Positions 1 to 10,203 are shown, numbered from the stretch's first letter. The stretch is DNA of 63,137 nt from an uncultured Sphingomonadales bacterium (GCA_903858875.1 CAIOKP010000261.1:1-63137); one strand, 5' to 3'. A program made the numbers and translations. The notes: generated by a model not told the origin, from the letters alone.

Positions 1-1
1 C

Positions 2-1021
2 GATGCCGGCGCCGATCGCCCGATCTGGCGCGCCGCGCGCATCGCCTATACCGTTGACGCCGCCACCGGCGTGCCTCAGGAAGAACGCCTCGCCCACCCG
101 CGCAGCATGGCCCGCGCATTAATCAAGGCCGCGCGCCCGCACCAATGGGCAAAAAACGCGCTGGTCTTTGTGCCGCTCGCCTCATCCGGTCTGATCATCA
201 ATGGTGCGGCGTCCATGCGCGCCCTGCTCGCCTTTGCCGCGATGAGCCTGATCGCGAGCAGCGTATACCTGTTCAACGACCTGCTCGACATTGACGCGGA
301 CCGCCTGCACGCCAAAAAGCGTCATCGTCCACTCGCCAACGGTGCCTTGCCGATCCCGGTCGCGGCCGTTGCCACGGTTGGCGCGGCGACGGCGGGGCTG
401 ACACTAGCCTGGGCGCTGGGTGTGCCGACGTTTTCGGCGATGGCCTGCTATTTCGGGCTGACGTTGGCCTATTCGATGCGGCTGAAGGCGGCGATGATCG
501 CTGACGTGCTAACGCTGGCCTGCCTCTATACCATACGCATCATCGCGGGCGCCGCGGCGATTGCCGTGCCGATCTCGTCATGGCTGTTACTGTTCAGCGT
601 CTTCTTCTTCCTCAGCCTCGGCTATCTCAAGCGCTATGTTGAACTGCGTACCAGCGCGCGGGACGACCATGAACTGCTGTCGGGCCGTGGCTATACGCGC
701 TCGGATACCGAGATCGTAGCGATCAGCGGGATCGCGGCGGGCATGGTGTCGATCCTCGTGCTGGTGCTGTTTGCCGAGGCGATGGGCCGGGGCGGCGCCT
801 ATGCCACGCCGCAAATGCTGTGGCTGTTACCGCTGCCGCTGCTCTACTGGCTCAACCGGGTATGGATGATGGGCCGGCGTGGCCAGGTCGACAGCGATCC
901 TGTCGCCTTTGCCATCACCGATCCCAAGAGCATTGCGGTCGGCGCGGTGCTGGGGTTGATCCTCATCGCCGCAAAGTTTGCGCCGCTGGGTGGGTTCCTG
1001 CCACAACTCGGCGTCAATTAA
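2..1021 (+). CDS. UbiA family prenyltransferase, 5'-truncated by window edge (probably HAD-UbiA fusion)
   Basis: Frame is open from base 2 (DAGADRPIWRAARIAYTVDAATG...) into a multi-TM UbiA-like protein with NDLLDIDADRLHAKKRHRP. Confidence 0.85.
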   Translation, partial: DAGADRPIWRAARIAYTVDAATGVPQEERLAHPRSMARALIKAARPHQWAKNALVFVPLASSGLIINGAASMRALLAFAAMSLIASSVYLFNDLLDIDADRLHAKKRHRPLANGALPIPVAAVATVGAATAGLTLAWALGVPTFSAMACYFGLTLAYSMRLKAAMIADVLTLACLYTIRIIAGAAAIAVPISSWLLLFSVFFFLSLGYLKRYVELRTSARDDHELLSGRGYTRSDTEIVAISGIAAGMVSILVLVLFAEAMGRGGAYATPQMLWLLPLPLLYWLNRVWMMGRRGQVDSDPVAFAITDPKSIAVGAVLGLILIAAKFAPLGGFLPQLGVN

Positions 1022-1092
1022 ACCCTAGACCGGGCGGGCCGACGCGATCAGTCGATTGCGCGCGCGCCCCTTTCCCCGCTAAGCCCTGCGAC

Positions 1093-1812
1093 ATGGCCAA
1101 ATTCTTTTCCCGACCCGATGCGACACGCAGGCTTGGTTATCGCCTCGGCTGGTATGTGGCGATGGGGACCTTGTTGTTTGTCGGTGGATCGGTGGCGATC
1201 ACGTTGATCTATCGCGTGGTGCCGCCACCTGTCACGTTGACGATGATTTTCGATTCGCATGGATTTTCCCGCACATGGGTCCCGATGTCGCGGATCGACC
1301 GGCGCATGGTCGACGCCGTGATCGCGGGCGAGGATTCGCGCTTTTGCAAGCACCACGGCTTTGACAGCGCCGGCCTCACCTATGCGCTCCAGCGTGATCT
1401 CAACGGCGGCAAATTGCGCGGCGGATCGACCATCAGCCAGCAAACCGCCAAAAACGCTTTCTTGTGGCAGGGCACCGGCTGGACCCGCTTTGCGCGCAAG
1501 GGGCTGGAAACCTGGTACACCGTGCTGATCGAGGCGCTGTGGCCCAAGCGGCGGATCATGGAGGTCTATCTCAACGTCGCGGAAACCGGCCTCGGCACCT
1601 ATGGGGTCGAAACGGCATCGCAGCGGTATTACGGTCATTCCGCCGCATCGCTGTCACAGGTGGAGGCCGCGCGCATCGCCGCCGCTCTGCCCAACCCCAA
1701 AAAGCGCGCGGTGGTCGGCGCAACCGGCTCCACCCGTCGCCACGGCAACGCGATTGCCAAGCGGAGCGGCACGGTCCGGCGCGATGACCTCGACGATTGC
1801 GTCTACGAATAA
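1093..1812 (+). CDS. mtgA: monofunctional biosynthetic peptidoglycan transglycosylase
   Basis: GT51 motifs EDSRFCKHHGFD, GGSTISQQTAKN, KRRIMEVYLNVAETG; start ATG at 1093 (MAKFFSRP). Confidence 0.93.
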   Translation: MAKFFSRPDATRRLGYRLGWYVAMGTLLFVGGSVAITLIYRVVPPPVTLTMIFDSHGFSRTWVPMSRIDRRMVDAVIAGEDSRFCKHHGFDSAGLTYALQRDLNGGKLRGGSTISQQTAKNAFLWQGTGWTRFARKGLETWYTVLIEALWPKRRIMEVYLNVAETGLGTYGVETASQRYYGHSAASLSQVEAARIAAALPNPKKRAVVGATGSTRRHGNAIAKRSGTVRRDDLDDCVYE

Positions 1813-1835
1813 ATCTCAGCCACTATACACAGAAA

Positions 1836-1863
1836 AGGGGCGCTTCCTCGCGGAAGCGCCCCT
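1836..1863. terminator. bidirectional hairpin terminator between mtgA and TBDR
   Basis: AGGGGCGCTTCC-TCGC-GGAAGCGCCCCT, 12 bp perfect stem between convergent genes, T-rich on one side and A-rich on the other. Confidence 0.85.
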
Positions 1864-1888
1864 CTTTGTTTCAGCCCCTGATCAAAGA

Positions 1889-4471
1889 TCAATAAGCGAT
1901 ATTCACCGATGCCACAAAGGCGCGCGGCGCGCCAACATAGGCAGTATTCACATAGCTGCCAGCGCCAACCACCGCATTGGTCGTCGAGCTCATCGAGCCA
2001 ACGTAGAAGTGGTTGAACAGGTTGGTCACGTTCAGCTGCACATAGGACTTTTCGCCAAGGCCCGACTTCGCGAGCGAGAAGCGCGCGTCGAGATCGACAA
2101 TGGCATAGCCTGCCGTCTTGGCAGGATACTGCAACGACGTCGTCGCAGCGGTCGTGCCCATGTAATAGCCGACGTTTTCGTCGTTCACATAACGCTCACC
2201 GGTATACTTGGCCTGTACACCCAGCGTGAACGGACCGGTTTCACCCTGCAAACGGCCACCCAGCGTCAGGTGCGGCGCGGCCGATTCGACCTTGCCTGCC
2301 GTGTTGAGATAGCCTTCGCTGCCAACGCAAACGATCTGGCCAACGGCCACCGAAGTCGCGGTTGCGGCCGGGCAAGCGCCGTTGTCGACGTTGCCTTCGA
2401 TCTTCGAATGAATCAACGATGCAAAGGCATAGGCCGTGACCTTGGGTGCGATCTTGTAAGCCACGTTGGCGTCGACACCATAGCGGGTCACAGGACCGAG
2501 GTTTTCATAGATCGAGATCTGCTGAATCGGGTCATAGGCCTGACCCAGACGGTTCGTGAAGTGGGTGTACCACAAGTCGACCTGCGCCGTGATCTTGCGA
2601 TCATTGAAGCGATAGCCAAGGTCGAAGTTATCCGACTTTTCCGGATTGGGTTCGGCGCCGGCCGTGCCCTGCGGATAGTAGAACGAGTTGTACAGCGCAG
2701 TGGTCTGCGGCGCCTGGAAGCCCTTCGAGTAGTTAAAGAAAGCCTCGTGGCCATTGCCCAGCTTGTAGGTGAAGCCGATGTTCGGCAGCACCACGCTGTA
2801 GTTATACTTGCGCGTCTGCGGAGCAGCAGCGCCGGCGGGAGCCACGCCATTGTAGCTATAGGGGTTGGCATTACCAAAGGCAGTGCCCGAAGCCCCAAAG
2901 GCGCAAGTGACGTTGCTGACGCTGGTCGTGAAGCAATAGTTGGTCAGCACGCGGTGCAGGAAGGGCGCGCGCAAGCCCGCATTAACGGTCAGCGCCTTGG
3001 CGAAGAACTGGCCGCGATATTCACCCGAAATCTGGTTCAACTCAGCAATCGACAGAGTGTCACGCTTTTCGATCAGATTGCCATTGGCATCGGTCACTGC
3101 GGCATTGGTCGCATAGACGTTGATCGGGCTGCCGTTCGAGTTGAGGAAGGTCGCCTCGCCGCTCTGGGTGATCATCGAACGGGCGAAGGCATAGGCCAGA
3201 CGTACCGACTGCGTCGGTGCAATGTCATAGCGCAACGACGAGGTCAGCGCGACGCGGTGGGTCTTGGTCTCGCTCGGCACGTACATCTGGACCTTGTCGG
3301 TCATGTTGCCGTTGCCGTTGAGATCTTCACCCAGATAATAGCTACCGCCGATATACCCGGTCGCCGTGGTGTCGGCACCGATCGTTTTGTAGCTCTCGAA
3401 CATCCCAGCCGTACCGCCGCCATTGGCCTTGGTAAACTGATAGCTTGGGTCCAGCGTGAAGACGAGATTGTCGGCCAGCGTCTTTTTGAACGCGGCGCGC
3501 ACGTTCAGCAGGTTGGCCGGGTTCGGGCGATATTCAAACGCGGTGCCGCAGGTGTTCGGCGTGGCCGTCGTGCTGGTGGTGCACGGCGTGTAGGTGTAAA
3601 ACGCGTTCGTGTAGTTGCTCGGGAAAGCGGTGAAGCCGGTGCCCGTGTCCGCCGCGTAAGGCGTCACGGCCAGCGCATCGCTGCCCGAGAAGTTGTTACG
3701 CAGCACGACATAAAACGCGGCCAGCGACAGGAAATCACCATTGCTGCCCAGCGGTTGATAGAGCTTGCCGTTAAACTGATGGCGATCGATCTTGCTGTAG
3801 TTGTTGAACGGCGAATCGTTCTTCGAATCGCTGGCCGAAATCCATGCCTTCGTGCCGGCCGACGTGAACTCGCCGGTTTCCAGCATGCCGAACACGCGCC
3901 AGTAATTGTCGCTGCCGAGGCCCGCATTGACGCGGAAGCCCATCTTGTCAGATGGCATATGCGAGGTGAAGTTGATGGTCGAACCGGTCGCCGACGAGGT
4001 CGGGCTATCGACGTCGGTCGTGCCCAGATTGACGGTCACCTTGTCGATCACTTCGCTGTCGAGCAATTCGCCGCCGTACAGCGCGTAACCGCCGTCGTCG
4101 TTCAGCGTCATGCCGTCAAAGGTTTCCGAGATACGCGACGAATCGAAACCACGGATCCACAGGTTGCCGCTGGTGCCGCCGTAGGGATCGTTGTTGGTGT
4201 AGCTGACGCCCGGCAGGTAGTTGATCAAATCGTTGACCGACTGACCGCCGACCTGATGCTCGATCCAGTCCTGGTTCAACTCAGCCTTGGCTTTTGTCGT
4301 ATCGGGAATGTTGACGCCGTCGATGCCCTTGTTGCTCTTGGCACCGGTCACCACGATGGTCTTGTCGAAATCAGCCGAACCGGTCGATTGAGCGAAGGCT
4401 GGCGTCGCCATAGCGGCAACAGCGATAGCGATCGTGCTGGTTGCGACGACCGAGAAATTAAATTTGCGCAT
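1889..4471 (-). CDS. TonB-dependent receptor
   Basis: Signal peptide MRKFNFSVVATSTIAIAVAAMATPAFAQ, plug-like region, C-terminal beta-barrel ending in aromatic residue (ASVNIAY). Confidence 0.92.
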   Translation of the reverse strand: MRKFNFSVVATSTIAIAVAAMATPAFAQSTGSADFDKTIVVTGAKSNKGIDGVNIPDTTKAKAELNQDWIEHQVGGQSVNDLINYLPGVSYTNNDPYGGTSGNLWIRGFDSSRISETFDGMTLNDDGGYALYGGELLDSEVIDKVTVNLGTTDVDSPTSSATGSTINFTSHMPSDKMGFRVNAGLGSDNYWRVFGMLETGEFTSAGTKAWISASDSKNDSPFNNYSKIDRHQFNGKLYQPLGSNGDFLSLAAFYVVLRNNFSGSDALAVTPYAADTGTGFTAFPSNYTNAFYTYTPCTTSTTATPNTCGTAFEYRPNPANLLNVRAAFKKTLADNLVFTLDPSYQFTKANGGGTAGMFESYKTIGADTTATGYIGGSYYLGEDLNGNGNMTDKVQMYVPSETKTHRVALTSSLRYDIAPTQSVRLAYAFARSMITQSGEATFLNSNGSPINVYATNAAVTDANGNLIEKRDTLSIAELNQISGEYRGQFFAKALTVNAGLRAPFLHRVLTNYCFTTSVSNVTCAFGASGTAFGNANPYSYNGVAPAGAAAPQTRKYNYSVVLPNIGFTYKLGNGHEAFFNYSKGFQAPQTTALYNSFYYPQGTAGAEPNPEKSDNFDLGYRFNDRKITAQVDLWYTHFTNRLGQAYDPIQQISIYENLGPVTRYGVDANVAYKIAPKVTAYAFASLIHSKIEGNVDNGACPAATATSVAVGQIVCVGSEGYLNTAGKVESAAPHLTLGGRLQGETGPFTLGVQAKYTGERYVNDENVGYYMGTTAATTSLQYPAKTAGYAIVDLDARFSLAKSGLGEKSYVQLNVTNLFNHFYVGSMSSTTNAVVGAGSYVNTAYVGAPRAFVASVNIAY

Positions 4472-4788
4472 GCTTGAAGGCCCCTGCATGACAGAATTGC
4501 GTGACGAACCGCATCTCCGCCATGAATGGAAGATGCGATAAGCGAACACCTAGCGATGTCTGAGCGCGTACTAAACAGCGCTTTGTGACAGAGATTTGAC
4601 AACGCCACCCTCCCATCCGGCGCAATAGTCAGAATCTGCAACTTTATTTCACCACACATCCCGCAACGGCAAGCATCTTTCGCAGTTGCGGCAAAGTTGC
4701 CCCTTTGGATGGTTTAGCCTATCGTCTGAACCTTGCGAATTGCGTGACAGTGCGACATTTGTGCAACGCAGCACTAGGGATAGATATA

Positions 4789-5814
4789 ATGGGCGCAGGC
4801 CACCACCACGAAATCGATCATGTGCATACCCACAATCATGGGCACGATCATGCCCATGATCACAGCCATGCCGCCAAAAGCAGTCATTCCCATGGGCATG
4901 GTCACAGCCATGGGGCCGGCCACCACCATCACCATCATGGCCCCAGTGACGGCCCGGTGTTTGCCATAGCGGTTGGGCTGAACTCCCTGTTCGTCGTGGC
5001 TGAAACGGTCGCGGGCGTGGTCGGGCACTCCACCGCGCTGTTGGCCGACGCCGGACACAATTTTTCCGACGTGCTGGCACTATTGCTCGCGTGGGGCGCA
5101 AATCGCCTGGCAAAGCGCCCGCCGACCGCCCGCTTCACCTATGGCATGAAAAGCGCGTCCATTCTGGCGGCGCTGGCCAACGCCTCGCTGCTCTGGCTGG
5201 CGCTGGGGGCGATTTTGATCGAGACGATTCGTTCGTTCGCGACGCCACAGACGGTATCCGCACCGATGGTCATGGCGGTCGCCGCCGGCGGCATCGCCGT
5301 CAACGGCCTGTCCGCATTGCTGTTTGCCCGCGGGAGCAAGGACGACATCAACATGCGCGCCGCGTTCCAGCACCTGATGGCCGATGCCGTCGTGTCGGCA
5401 GGCGTCGTTATCGCCGGCGCTGTCGTGCTGTTTACCGGCTGGAACTGGATCGATCCGGTCACCAGCCTCGTCATCACCGCGCTGATCGCCCTGAGCAGCT
5501 GGTCGCTGCTGCGCGAATCGGTCCAGTTCGGCCTGCTCGGCGTGCCAGCCGGCATCGAGCATGACAAAGTGCGCAGCTTTCTCGGGCAACAGCCTGGCGT
5601 TACTGCCGTCCACGACCTCCACATCTGGCCGATGAGCACCACCGAAACCGCGCTGACCGCGCATGTTGTCATGCCGGACGGCCATCCGGGCGATGCCTTC
5701 CTCCACCACCTCGCCCACGAGATGAAGGATGATTTCGGCATCGGCCACGCAACATTCCAGATCGAAACCGAAAGCGGCCACGATTGTGTGTTGCATCCGG
5801 ATGCGGTGATTTAA
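4789..5814 (+). CDS. cation diffusion facilitator family transporter with long His-rich N-terminus
   Basis: MGAGHHHEIDHVHTHNHGHDHAHDHSH...; CDF motif LLADAGHNFSDVLALLLAW. Confidence 0.92.
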   Translation: MGAGHHHEIDHVHTHNHGHDHAHDHSHAAKSSHSHGHGHSHGAGHHHHHHGPSDGPVFAIAVGLNSLFVVAETVAGVVGHSTALLADAGHNFSDVLALLLAWGANRLAKRPPTARFTYGMKSASILAALANASLLWLALGAILIETIRSFATPQTVSAPMVMAVAAGGIAVNGLSALLFARGSKDDINMRAAFQHLMADAVVSAGVVIAGAVVLFTGWNWIDPVTSLVITALIALSSWSLLRESVQFGLLGVPAGIEHDKVRSFLGQQPGVTAVHDLHIWPMSTTETALTAHVVMPDGHPGDAFLHHLAHEMKDDFGIGHATFQIETESGHDCVLHPDAVI

Positions 5815-5819
5815 AAAAC

Positions 5820-5853
5820 GATAGGTGCGAGCGCGGTGGTCCTCGCACCTATC
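5820..5853. terminator. 12-bp perfect inverted repeat between convergent genes
   Basis: GATAGGTGCGAG-N10-CTCGCACCTATC. Confidence 0.7.
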
Positions 5854-5856
5854 CCC

Positions 5857-7194
5857 TTACAACGCCCCGGCAAACTTCAACGGTTCGCCCACGGCCACAT
5901 TGGCCAATTGCCCTTCCCACATCACTTGGTGCCCGCGAATGATCGTGCCGATTACCCGACCCGACAATGTCATGCCGGTATAGGGCGACCAGCCACAGCG
6001 GCTTTCCAGCCAATCCTCGGTGATGGTGAAGCTGCCTTTCAGGTCGACGATGCTGAAATCGGCGTCATAGCCGGCCGCAATTCGGCCCTTCGATTGCAGG
6101 CCGAAGATGCGCTGCACCCCGGCGCTCGTCAGGTCAATCAACCGCGCCAGCGTCAGCCTGCCGGCCGCCACATGGTCGAGCATCAGCGGCAACAGCGTCT
6201 GGACACCGGGCATACCGCTGGGCGAAGCGGGATAGGGCTTGGCCTTTTCCTCGATCGTGTGCGGCGCGTGGTCTGACCCCAGCACATCGGGCACACCCTG
6301 CCCGACCCAGTGCCACAGCCCCGCGACATGTGCCGCGCTGCGAATGGGCGGGTTCATCTGCGCATAGGTGCCAAGGCGCGGATAGGCGTCCTCCGCCGCC
6401 AGCGTCAGATGCTGCGGCGTGACTTCGCAAGTGGCGATATCGCGATGCTGGCTGATAACCGCCAGTTCCTGCGGCGTTGTCACGTGCAGAATATGGATCG
6501 GCCGCCGCGCCGCCCGCGCCAACCGCAGGATGCGCGTGGTCGCCAGCATCGCGCTTTCGTCATCGCGCCAGACGGGATGCGACGACGGGTCGCCCTCAAT
6601 GCGGAAATCCTTGCGAGCGTTCATTCGCGCCTCGTCCTCGGCATGGATCGCGACGCGGCGCACACCGTTGGCCAACACCCGCGCCAGCGCCTCATCCTCG
6701 GCCACCAACAGGCTGCCGGTCGAGGCGCCCATGAAGATCTTCACCCCCGCCGTACCGGGAATCCGCTCCATCTCGGCCAAATGTTCGGCATTGTCAGAGG
6801 TCGCGCCGACGTAAAACGCATGGTCGCACCACATCCGGTGATGCGCGCGTTCCAATTTATCATGCACACGCATGAACGAATCGGTGTTCGGATTGGTGTT
6901 CGGCATTTCAAACACCGCGGTTACCCCGCCCATCACCGCCGCGCGGCTACCCGTTTCGAGGTCTTCCTTATGCTCCAGCCCTGGCTCGCGGAAATGCACC
7001 TGGCTGTCGATCACGCCGGGCAGGATATCCAGCCCGGTGCAATCAATCCGCCGCGCTGCATCCGGAAAGCTGCCCAGCCCGATAATCTTGCCCTCGCGCA
7101 CCGCAACGTCGGTACGCATCGGACCATTGGGGGTGTGAACGGTGCCATTGGCCAAAACCAGTTCCGGGGCGTCGTGTAAGAATGCATGGGTCAT
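5857..7194 (-). CDS. pyrC: dihydroorotase (class I-like)
   Basis: DSQVHFREPGLEHKEDLETGSRAAVMGGVT; GSDHAPHTIEEK. Confidence 0.9.
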   Translation of the reverse strand: MTHAFLHDAPELVLANGTVHTPNGPMRTDVAVREGKIIGLGSFPDAARRIDCTGLDILPGVIDSQVHFREPGLEHKEDLETGSRAAVMGGVTAVFEMPNTNPNTDSFMRVHDKLERAHHRMWCDHAFYVGATSDNAEHLAEMERIPGTAGVKIFMGASTGSLLVAEDEALARVLANGVRRVAIHAEDEARMNARKDFRIEGDPSSHPVWRDDESAMLATTRILRLARAARRPIHILHVTTPQELAVISQHRDIATCEVTPQHLTLAAEDAYPRLGTYAQMNPPIRSAAHVAGLWHWVGQGVPDVLGSDHAPHTIEEKAKPYPASPSGMPGVQTLLPLMLDHVAAGRLTLARLIDLTSAGVQRIFGLQSKGRIAAGYDADFSIVDLKGSFTITEDWLESRCGWSPYTGMTLSGRVIGTIIRGHQVMWEGQLANVAVGEPLKFAGAL

Positions 7195-7309
7195 GGGGGT
7201 GTCATGCCACATTTGGGAATGGGTTTTAAGGGGGTAGGTGCGAGGGTCTGGGCGATGGCGATCGCATCTACCCCTTCACTTTCCAACACCAAGCCCCCAC
7301 CTTACCCCC

Positions 7310-8038
7310 ATGACCACCCTGACCACCCGCGCCCTCGTCCGCCTGTCCCCCACCGACCCCGCAGAGGACCCGCGTGGCTTTCTGCAAGGGTTGGTGACCA
7401 ATGATGTCGTGCTGGGCACTCTACCGTGCTGGGCGGGCCTTTTGAGCCCGCAAGGCAAGGTGATGTTCGACTTCATCGTGTGGGCAGATGGCGCGGATCT
7501 GTTGCTCGATTGCGAGGCCGATGCGGCGGACGCGCTGATCCGGCGCCTGTCGATGTACCGCCTGCGCCGGGCGATCGCGATTGCGCGGGACGAGACGCGG
7601 GCCGTGCATTGGAGCGTGACGGAGCACTCTGGCGCATCGCCCGATCCGCGGCTGGCCGGGCTGGGCTGGCGCTGGCTGGCGCCGGTCGATGGGGGGGGGC
7701 CGATGGGGGGCGGGGCCGACGCGGCCTATCGCGCCCATCGCCTGTCGCTGGGCGTTGCCGAGGGCGCGGCCGAGTTGGGCGACACGCTATGGCTGGAATG
7801 CAACGCGGTGGAGCTGAATGGGGTCAGCTTTACCAAGGGGTGCTATGTGGGCCAAGAAAATACCGCGCGGATGAACTGGCGGCAAAAGGTCAATCGGCGG
7901 TTGATTGTCTTGCCACTCGGCCAGTCGAACCCCGACCGACAGAGGATCGCCTATCCCGACCTTGGCTTGGCCATCGACCATTTGCGCCTCGAGGATATCA
8001 CCCCCGACATCACGCCCGACTGGCTTCAACCGAGCTGA
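7310..8038 (+). CDS. ygfZ: YgfZ/CAF17-like folate-binding protein (Fe-S cluster repair)
   Basis: KGCYVGQENTARMNWRQKVNRRL motif; FLQGLVTND. Confidence 0.88.
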   Translation: MTTLTTRALVRLSPTDPAEDPRGFLQGLVTNDVVLGTLPCWAGLLSPQGKVMFDFIVWADGADLLLDCEADAADALIRRLSMYRLRRAIAIARDETRAVHWSVTEHSGASPDPRLAGLGWRWLAPVDGGGPMGGGADAAYRAHRLSLGVAEGAAELGDTLWLECNAVELNGVSFTKGCYVGQENTARMNWRQKVNRRLIVLPLGQSNPDRQRIAYPDLGLAIDHLRLEDITPDITPDWLQPS

Positions 8039-8634
8039 GTAACGACGCGATCGGGGGGAACGTTCCCCAAACGCTGCGCTTCCTCTATCAACAAGCGTTC
8101 CGCCATATCGCGCGCGGTACTGCGCGGAATTTCCAGCGATCCGGCCAATGGCGCCCCGATCAACGAATCGCCCAGCGCCAATAGCACCAGCATCTGCGTC
8201 ACATGGCGCATACACACTTGCCCGGCGTCGTGAACCTCGTCGACGACCGCGTGAATACCGCCAACGATCGTGTCGAGCGCATCAACATTGCCAACCAACC
8301 GCATCCAGCTGACCAACTGCCCGCCGCCTTGTTTTTCAAAGGCATCGAACGTCAGATCGACGATTTCGCGCGCCGTGCCTGTTCCATCGCGCTGCGCGAT
8401 GACCGCGCGGGCAACCGAGGTGCAGATCGATACCGCGATATGATCGGCCAAGGCGCGCTGTAATTCCGACGCCGATCCGAAATGGTGGAGCAGATTGGCG
8501 TGGGTTCGCCCGATACGCGCGGCGACTGCCTTCAGCGTCACCCCTTGCGGCCCCTGCTCGATCAGCACCTCACGCGCCGCCTCCAGCGCTGCTGACCGGC
8601 TGGCCTCGGGCGACAAGCGCTTTCGCCCGGACAT
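8026..8634 (-). CDS. TetR/AcrR family transcriptional regulator (start could lie further upstream, to 8757)
   Basis: RSAALEAAREVLIEQGPQGVTLKAVAARIGRTHANLLHHFGSASELQRAL N-terminal HTH. Confidence 0.85.
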   Translation of the reverse strand: MSGRKRLSPEASRSAALEAAREVLIEQGPQGVTLKAVAARIGRTHANLLHHFGSASELQRALADHIAVSICTSVARAVIAQRDGTGTAREIVDLTFDAFEKQGGGQLVSWMRLVGNVDALDTIVGGIHAVVDEVHDAGQVCMRHVTQMLVLLALGDSLIGAPLAGSLEIPRSTARDMAERLLIEEAQRLGNVPPDRVVTQLG

Positions 8635-8640
8635 TGCGTT

Positions 8641-8702
8641 TACTGGCATTACGCGCGTTGGCATTACGCTCGTTGACATCGTGCTCGTTGACATCGTGCT
8701 CG
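8641..8702. repeat. 15-bp tandem repeat (about 4 copies, last two near identical)
   Basis: TACTGGCATTACGCG / CGTTGGCATTACGCT / CGTTGACATCGTGCT / CGTTGACATCGTGCT. Confidence 0.8.
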
Positions 8703-8716
8703 ACCGAATTGATATG
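8688..8716 (+). promoter_or_regulatory. putative sigma70-type promoter for the metal-dependent hydrolase
   Basis: TTGACA-N17-GATATG; the -35 box lies in the second 15-bp repeat. Confidence 0.45.
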
Positions 8717-8786
8717 CGACCCAAGACACGGCGCCTTAAAGATTCGCCAAGCCGCATTACCGGCTTTGCATCATTTCGGCAAGAAC

Positions 8787-9611
8787 ATGACGAGAAATAC
8801 CATCCATTCGGAAATAATCATTCGCGCACACCGGTTTTGCCGCGACATTCGTGTCGCACGGTGGTGGATGGGCGGCGATCCGCTGGCCAGCGCATGGTTC
8901 ACGGCCCTGTCGGTCAGCTTCCCGCGCGGCGAAGATTTCTTCATCGCCACGCTGCGTGCCTATCGCGGCGATCTGCCGCCCCGCCTTGCCGCCGACGTCC
9001 GCGCTTTCATCGCGCAGGAAGCCAATCACGCCCGCGAGCACACGCTGTTCAACCGACTCGCGAGCGAGGCGGGCTATGATTTGACCGCAATCGACGCGCG
9101 ACTACTCGCCTTCATCGCCGAAACGAGCGCGACGTCGAGTTTCGTCAATCTGGTCGTCACCGCCTGCCTCGAACATTTCACCGCAATTATCGCGCATGAT
9201 GTGCTGGCCCGACCGGACACATTCACCGGCGTCGCCCCCGAAGTGCTGGCCCTGTGGCAATGGCACGCGACGGAGGAAATTGAGCACAAGGCCGTGGCGT
9301 TCGACACATGGATGTATGCCGCGCGCCGCCTGTCCCGCTGGCGGCGGTGGAAAATTCGTTGCCTCATCATGTTGAAGGTCACCGCGCTGTTCGTCAGCCA
9401 CCGGACGCGCGACGCGCTCGAATTAATGGCACAAGACGGCGTCACGGGCCATACGGCCAAACGACAACTACGTCGCTACCTGTGGGGCCGTGATGGGGCT
9501 CTGCGACGGCTGGTGCCTGCCTGGGCGCGGTGGTTTCGTCCCGGCTTTCATCCGTGGAATGGCCAGGACCAGGCGCGCATCCAGACCGCCAAAATCGAGG
9601 CCATCGCCTAA
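8787..9611 (+). CDS. metal-dependent hydrolase (COG3687/PF10118-like)
   Basis: WWMGGDPLASAWFTALSVSFPRGEDFF...; AQEANHAREH; WHATEEIEHKAVAFD. Confidence 0.85.
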   Translation: MTRNTIHSEIIIRAHRFCRDIRVARWWMGGDPLASAWFTALSVSFPRGEDFFIATLRAYRGDLPPRLAADVRAFIAQEANHAREHTLFNRLASEAGYDLTAIDARLLAFIAETSATSSFVNLVVTACLEHFTAIIAHDVLARPDTFTGVAPEVLALWQWHATEEIEHKAVAFDTWMYAARRLSRWRRWKIRCLIMLKVTALFVSHRTRDALELMAQDGVTGHTAKRQLRRYLWGRDGALRRLVPAWARWFRPGFHPWNGQDQARIQTAKIEAIA

Positions 9612-9612
9612 A

Positions 9613-10203
9613 TCACGCCGCGTGTCGGGTGGCCATACGATGCGTGCCGCCCATATCGTCCTCGGGGCCGTCATCATCGCAATCGCCCGAATCGCGCAAC
9701 ACCAATTCATGCTCCACCGCCAGCGTCATCCCGCCCCGCGCAGGGCTATGGCGCGGCACGACCTCGCCCGTCGCGCGAAAGCCGAGCCGCGCAAGCACCC
9801 GCCCAGACGCTGGATTATCGTGGAAATGGCTAGCGAGGATCCGATGATGGCCAATCACCCGCGCCATGGTCAGCATGGCCCGCGCCGCCTCGGTGGCATA
9901 GCCCTGCCCCCAATGCGCGCGTGCGACCCAATAGCCAAGCGCGACGTCCCCGCGGTCGTCGAGCAGGCTGATACCGCCGATCACTTGCGCGCCGGCGGCC
10001 GCATGCGGGCGGGTGATCAGGCATCGCGGCAAACGTGGATCGACCGGCAGCGCGGCATAGGCACGCGCATCCTGCGCCGTATAGGGCCAAGGCGTGTGGG
10101 CGAGATTCTTCACCACTGCCTCATCACCAAGGCCGGACAACAGATCCTGCCAATCTTCGGCCCAAACTGGCCGCAGGAACAGCCGCTCGCTGCGAAAAAA
10201 CAT
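9613..10203 (-). CDS. GNAT family N-acetyltransferase
   Basis: MFFRSERLFLRPVWAEDWQDLL...; ARAHWGQGYATEAARAML; ILASHFHDNPASGRVLARLGF. Confidence 0.85.
   Translation of the reverse strand: MFFRSERLFLRPVWAEDWQDLLSGLGDEAVVKNLAHTPWPYTAQDARAYAALPVDPRLPRCLITRPHAAAGAQVIGGISLLDDRGDVALGYWVARAHWGQGYATEAARAMLTMARVIGHHRILASHFHDNPASGRVLARLGFRATGEVVPRHSPARGGMTLAVEHELVLRDSGDCDDDGPEDDMGGTHRMATRHAA

Noticed and set aside
1601-4477. 958-aa plus-strand ORF
   Set aside because: Lies antisense to a clear TonB-dependent receptor; low-complexity R/V/G/H-rich translation typical of the GC-biased antisense frame
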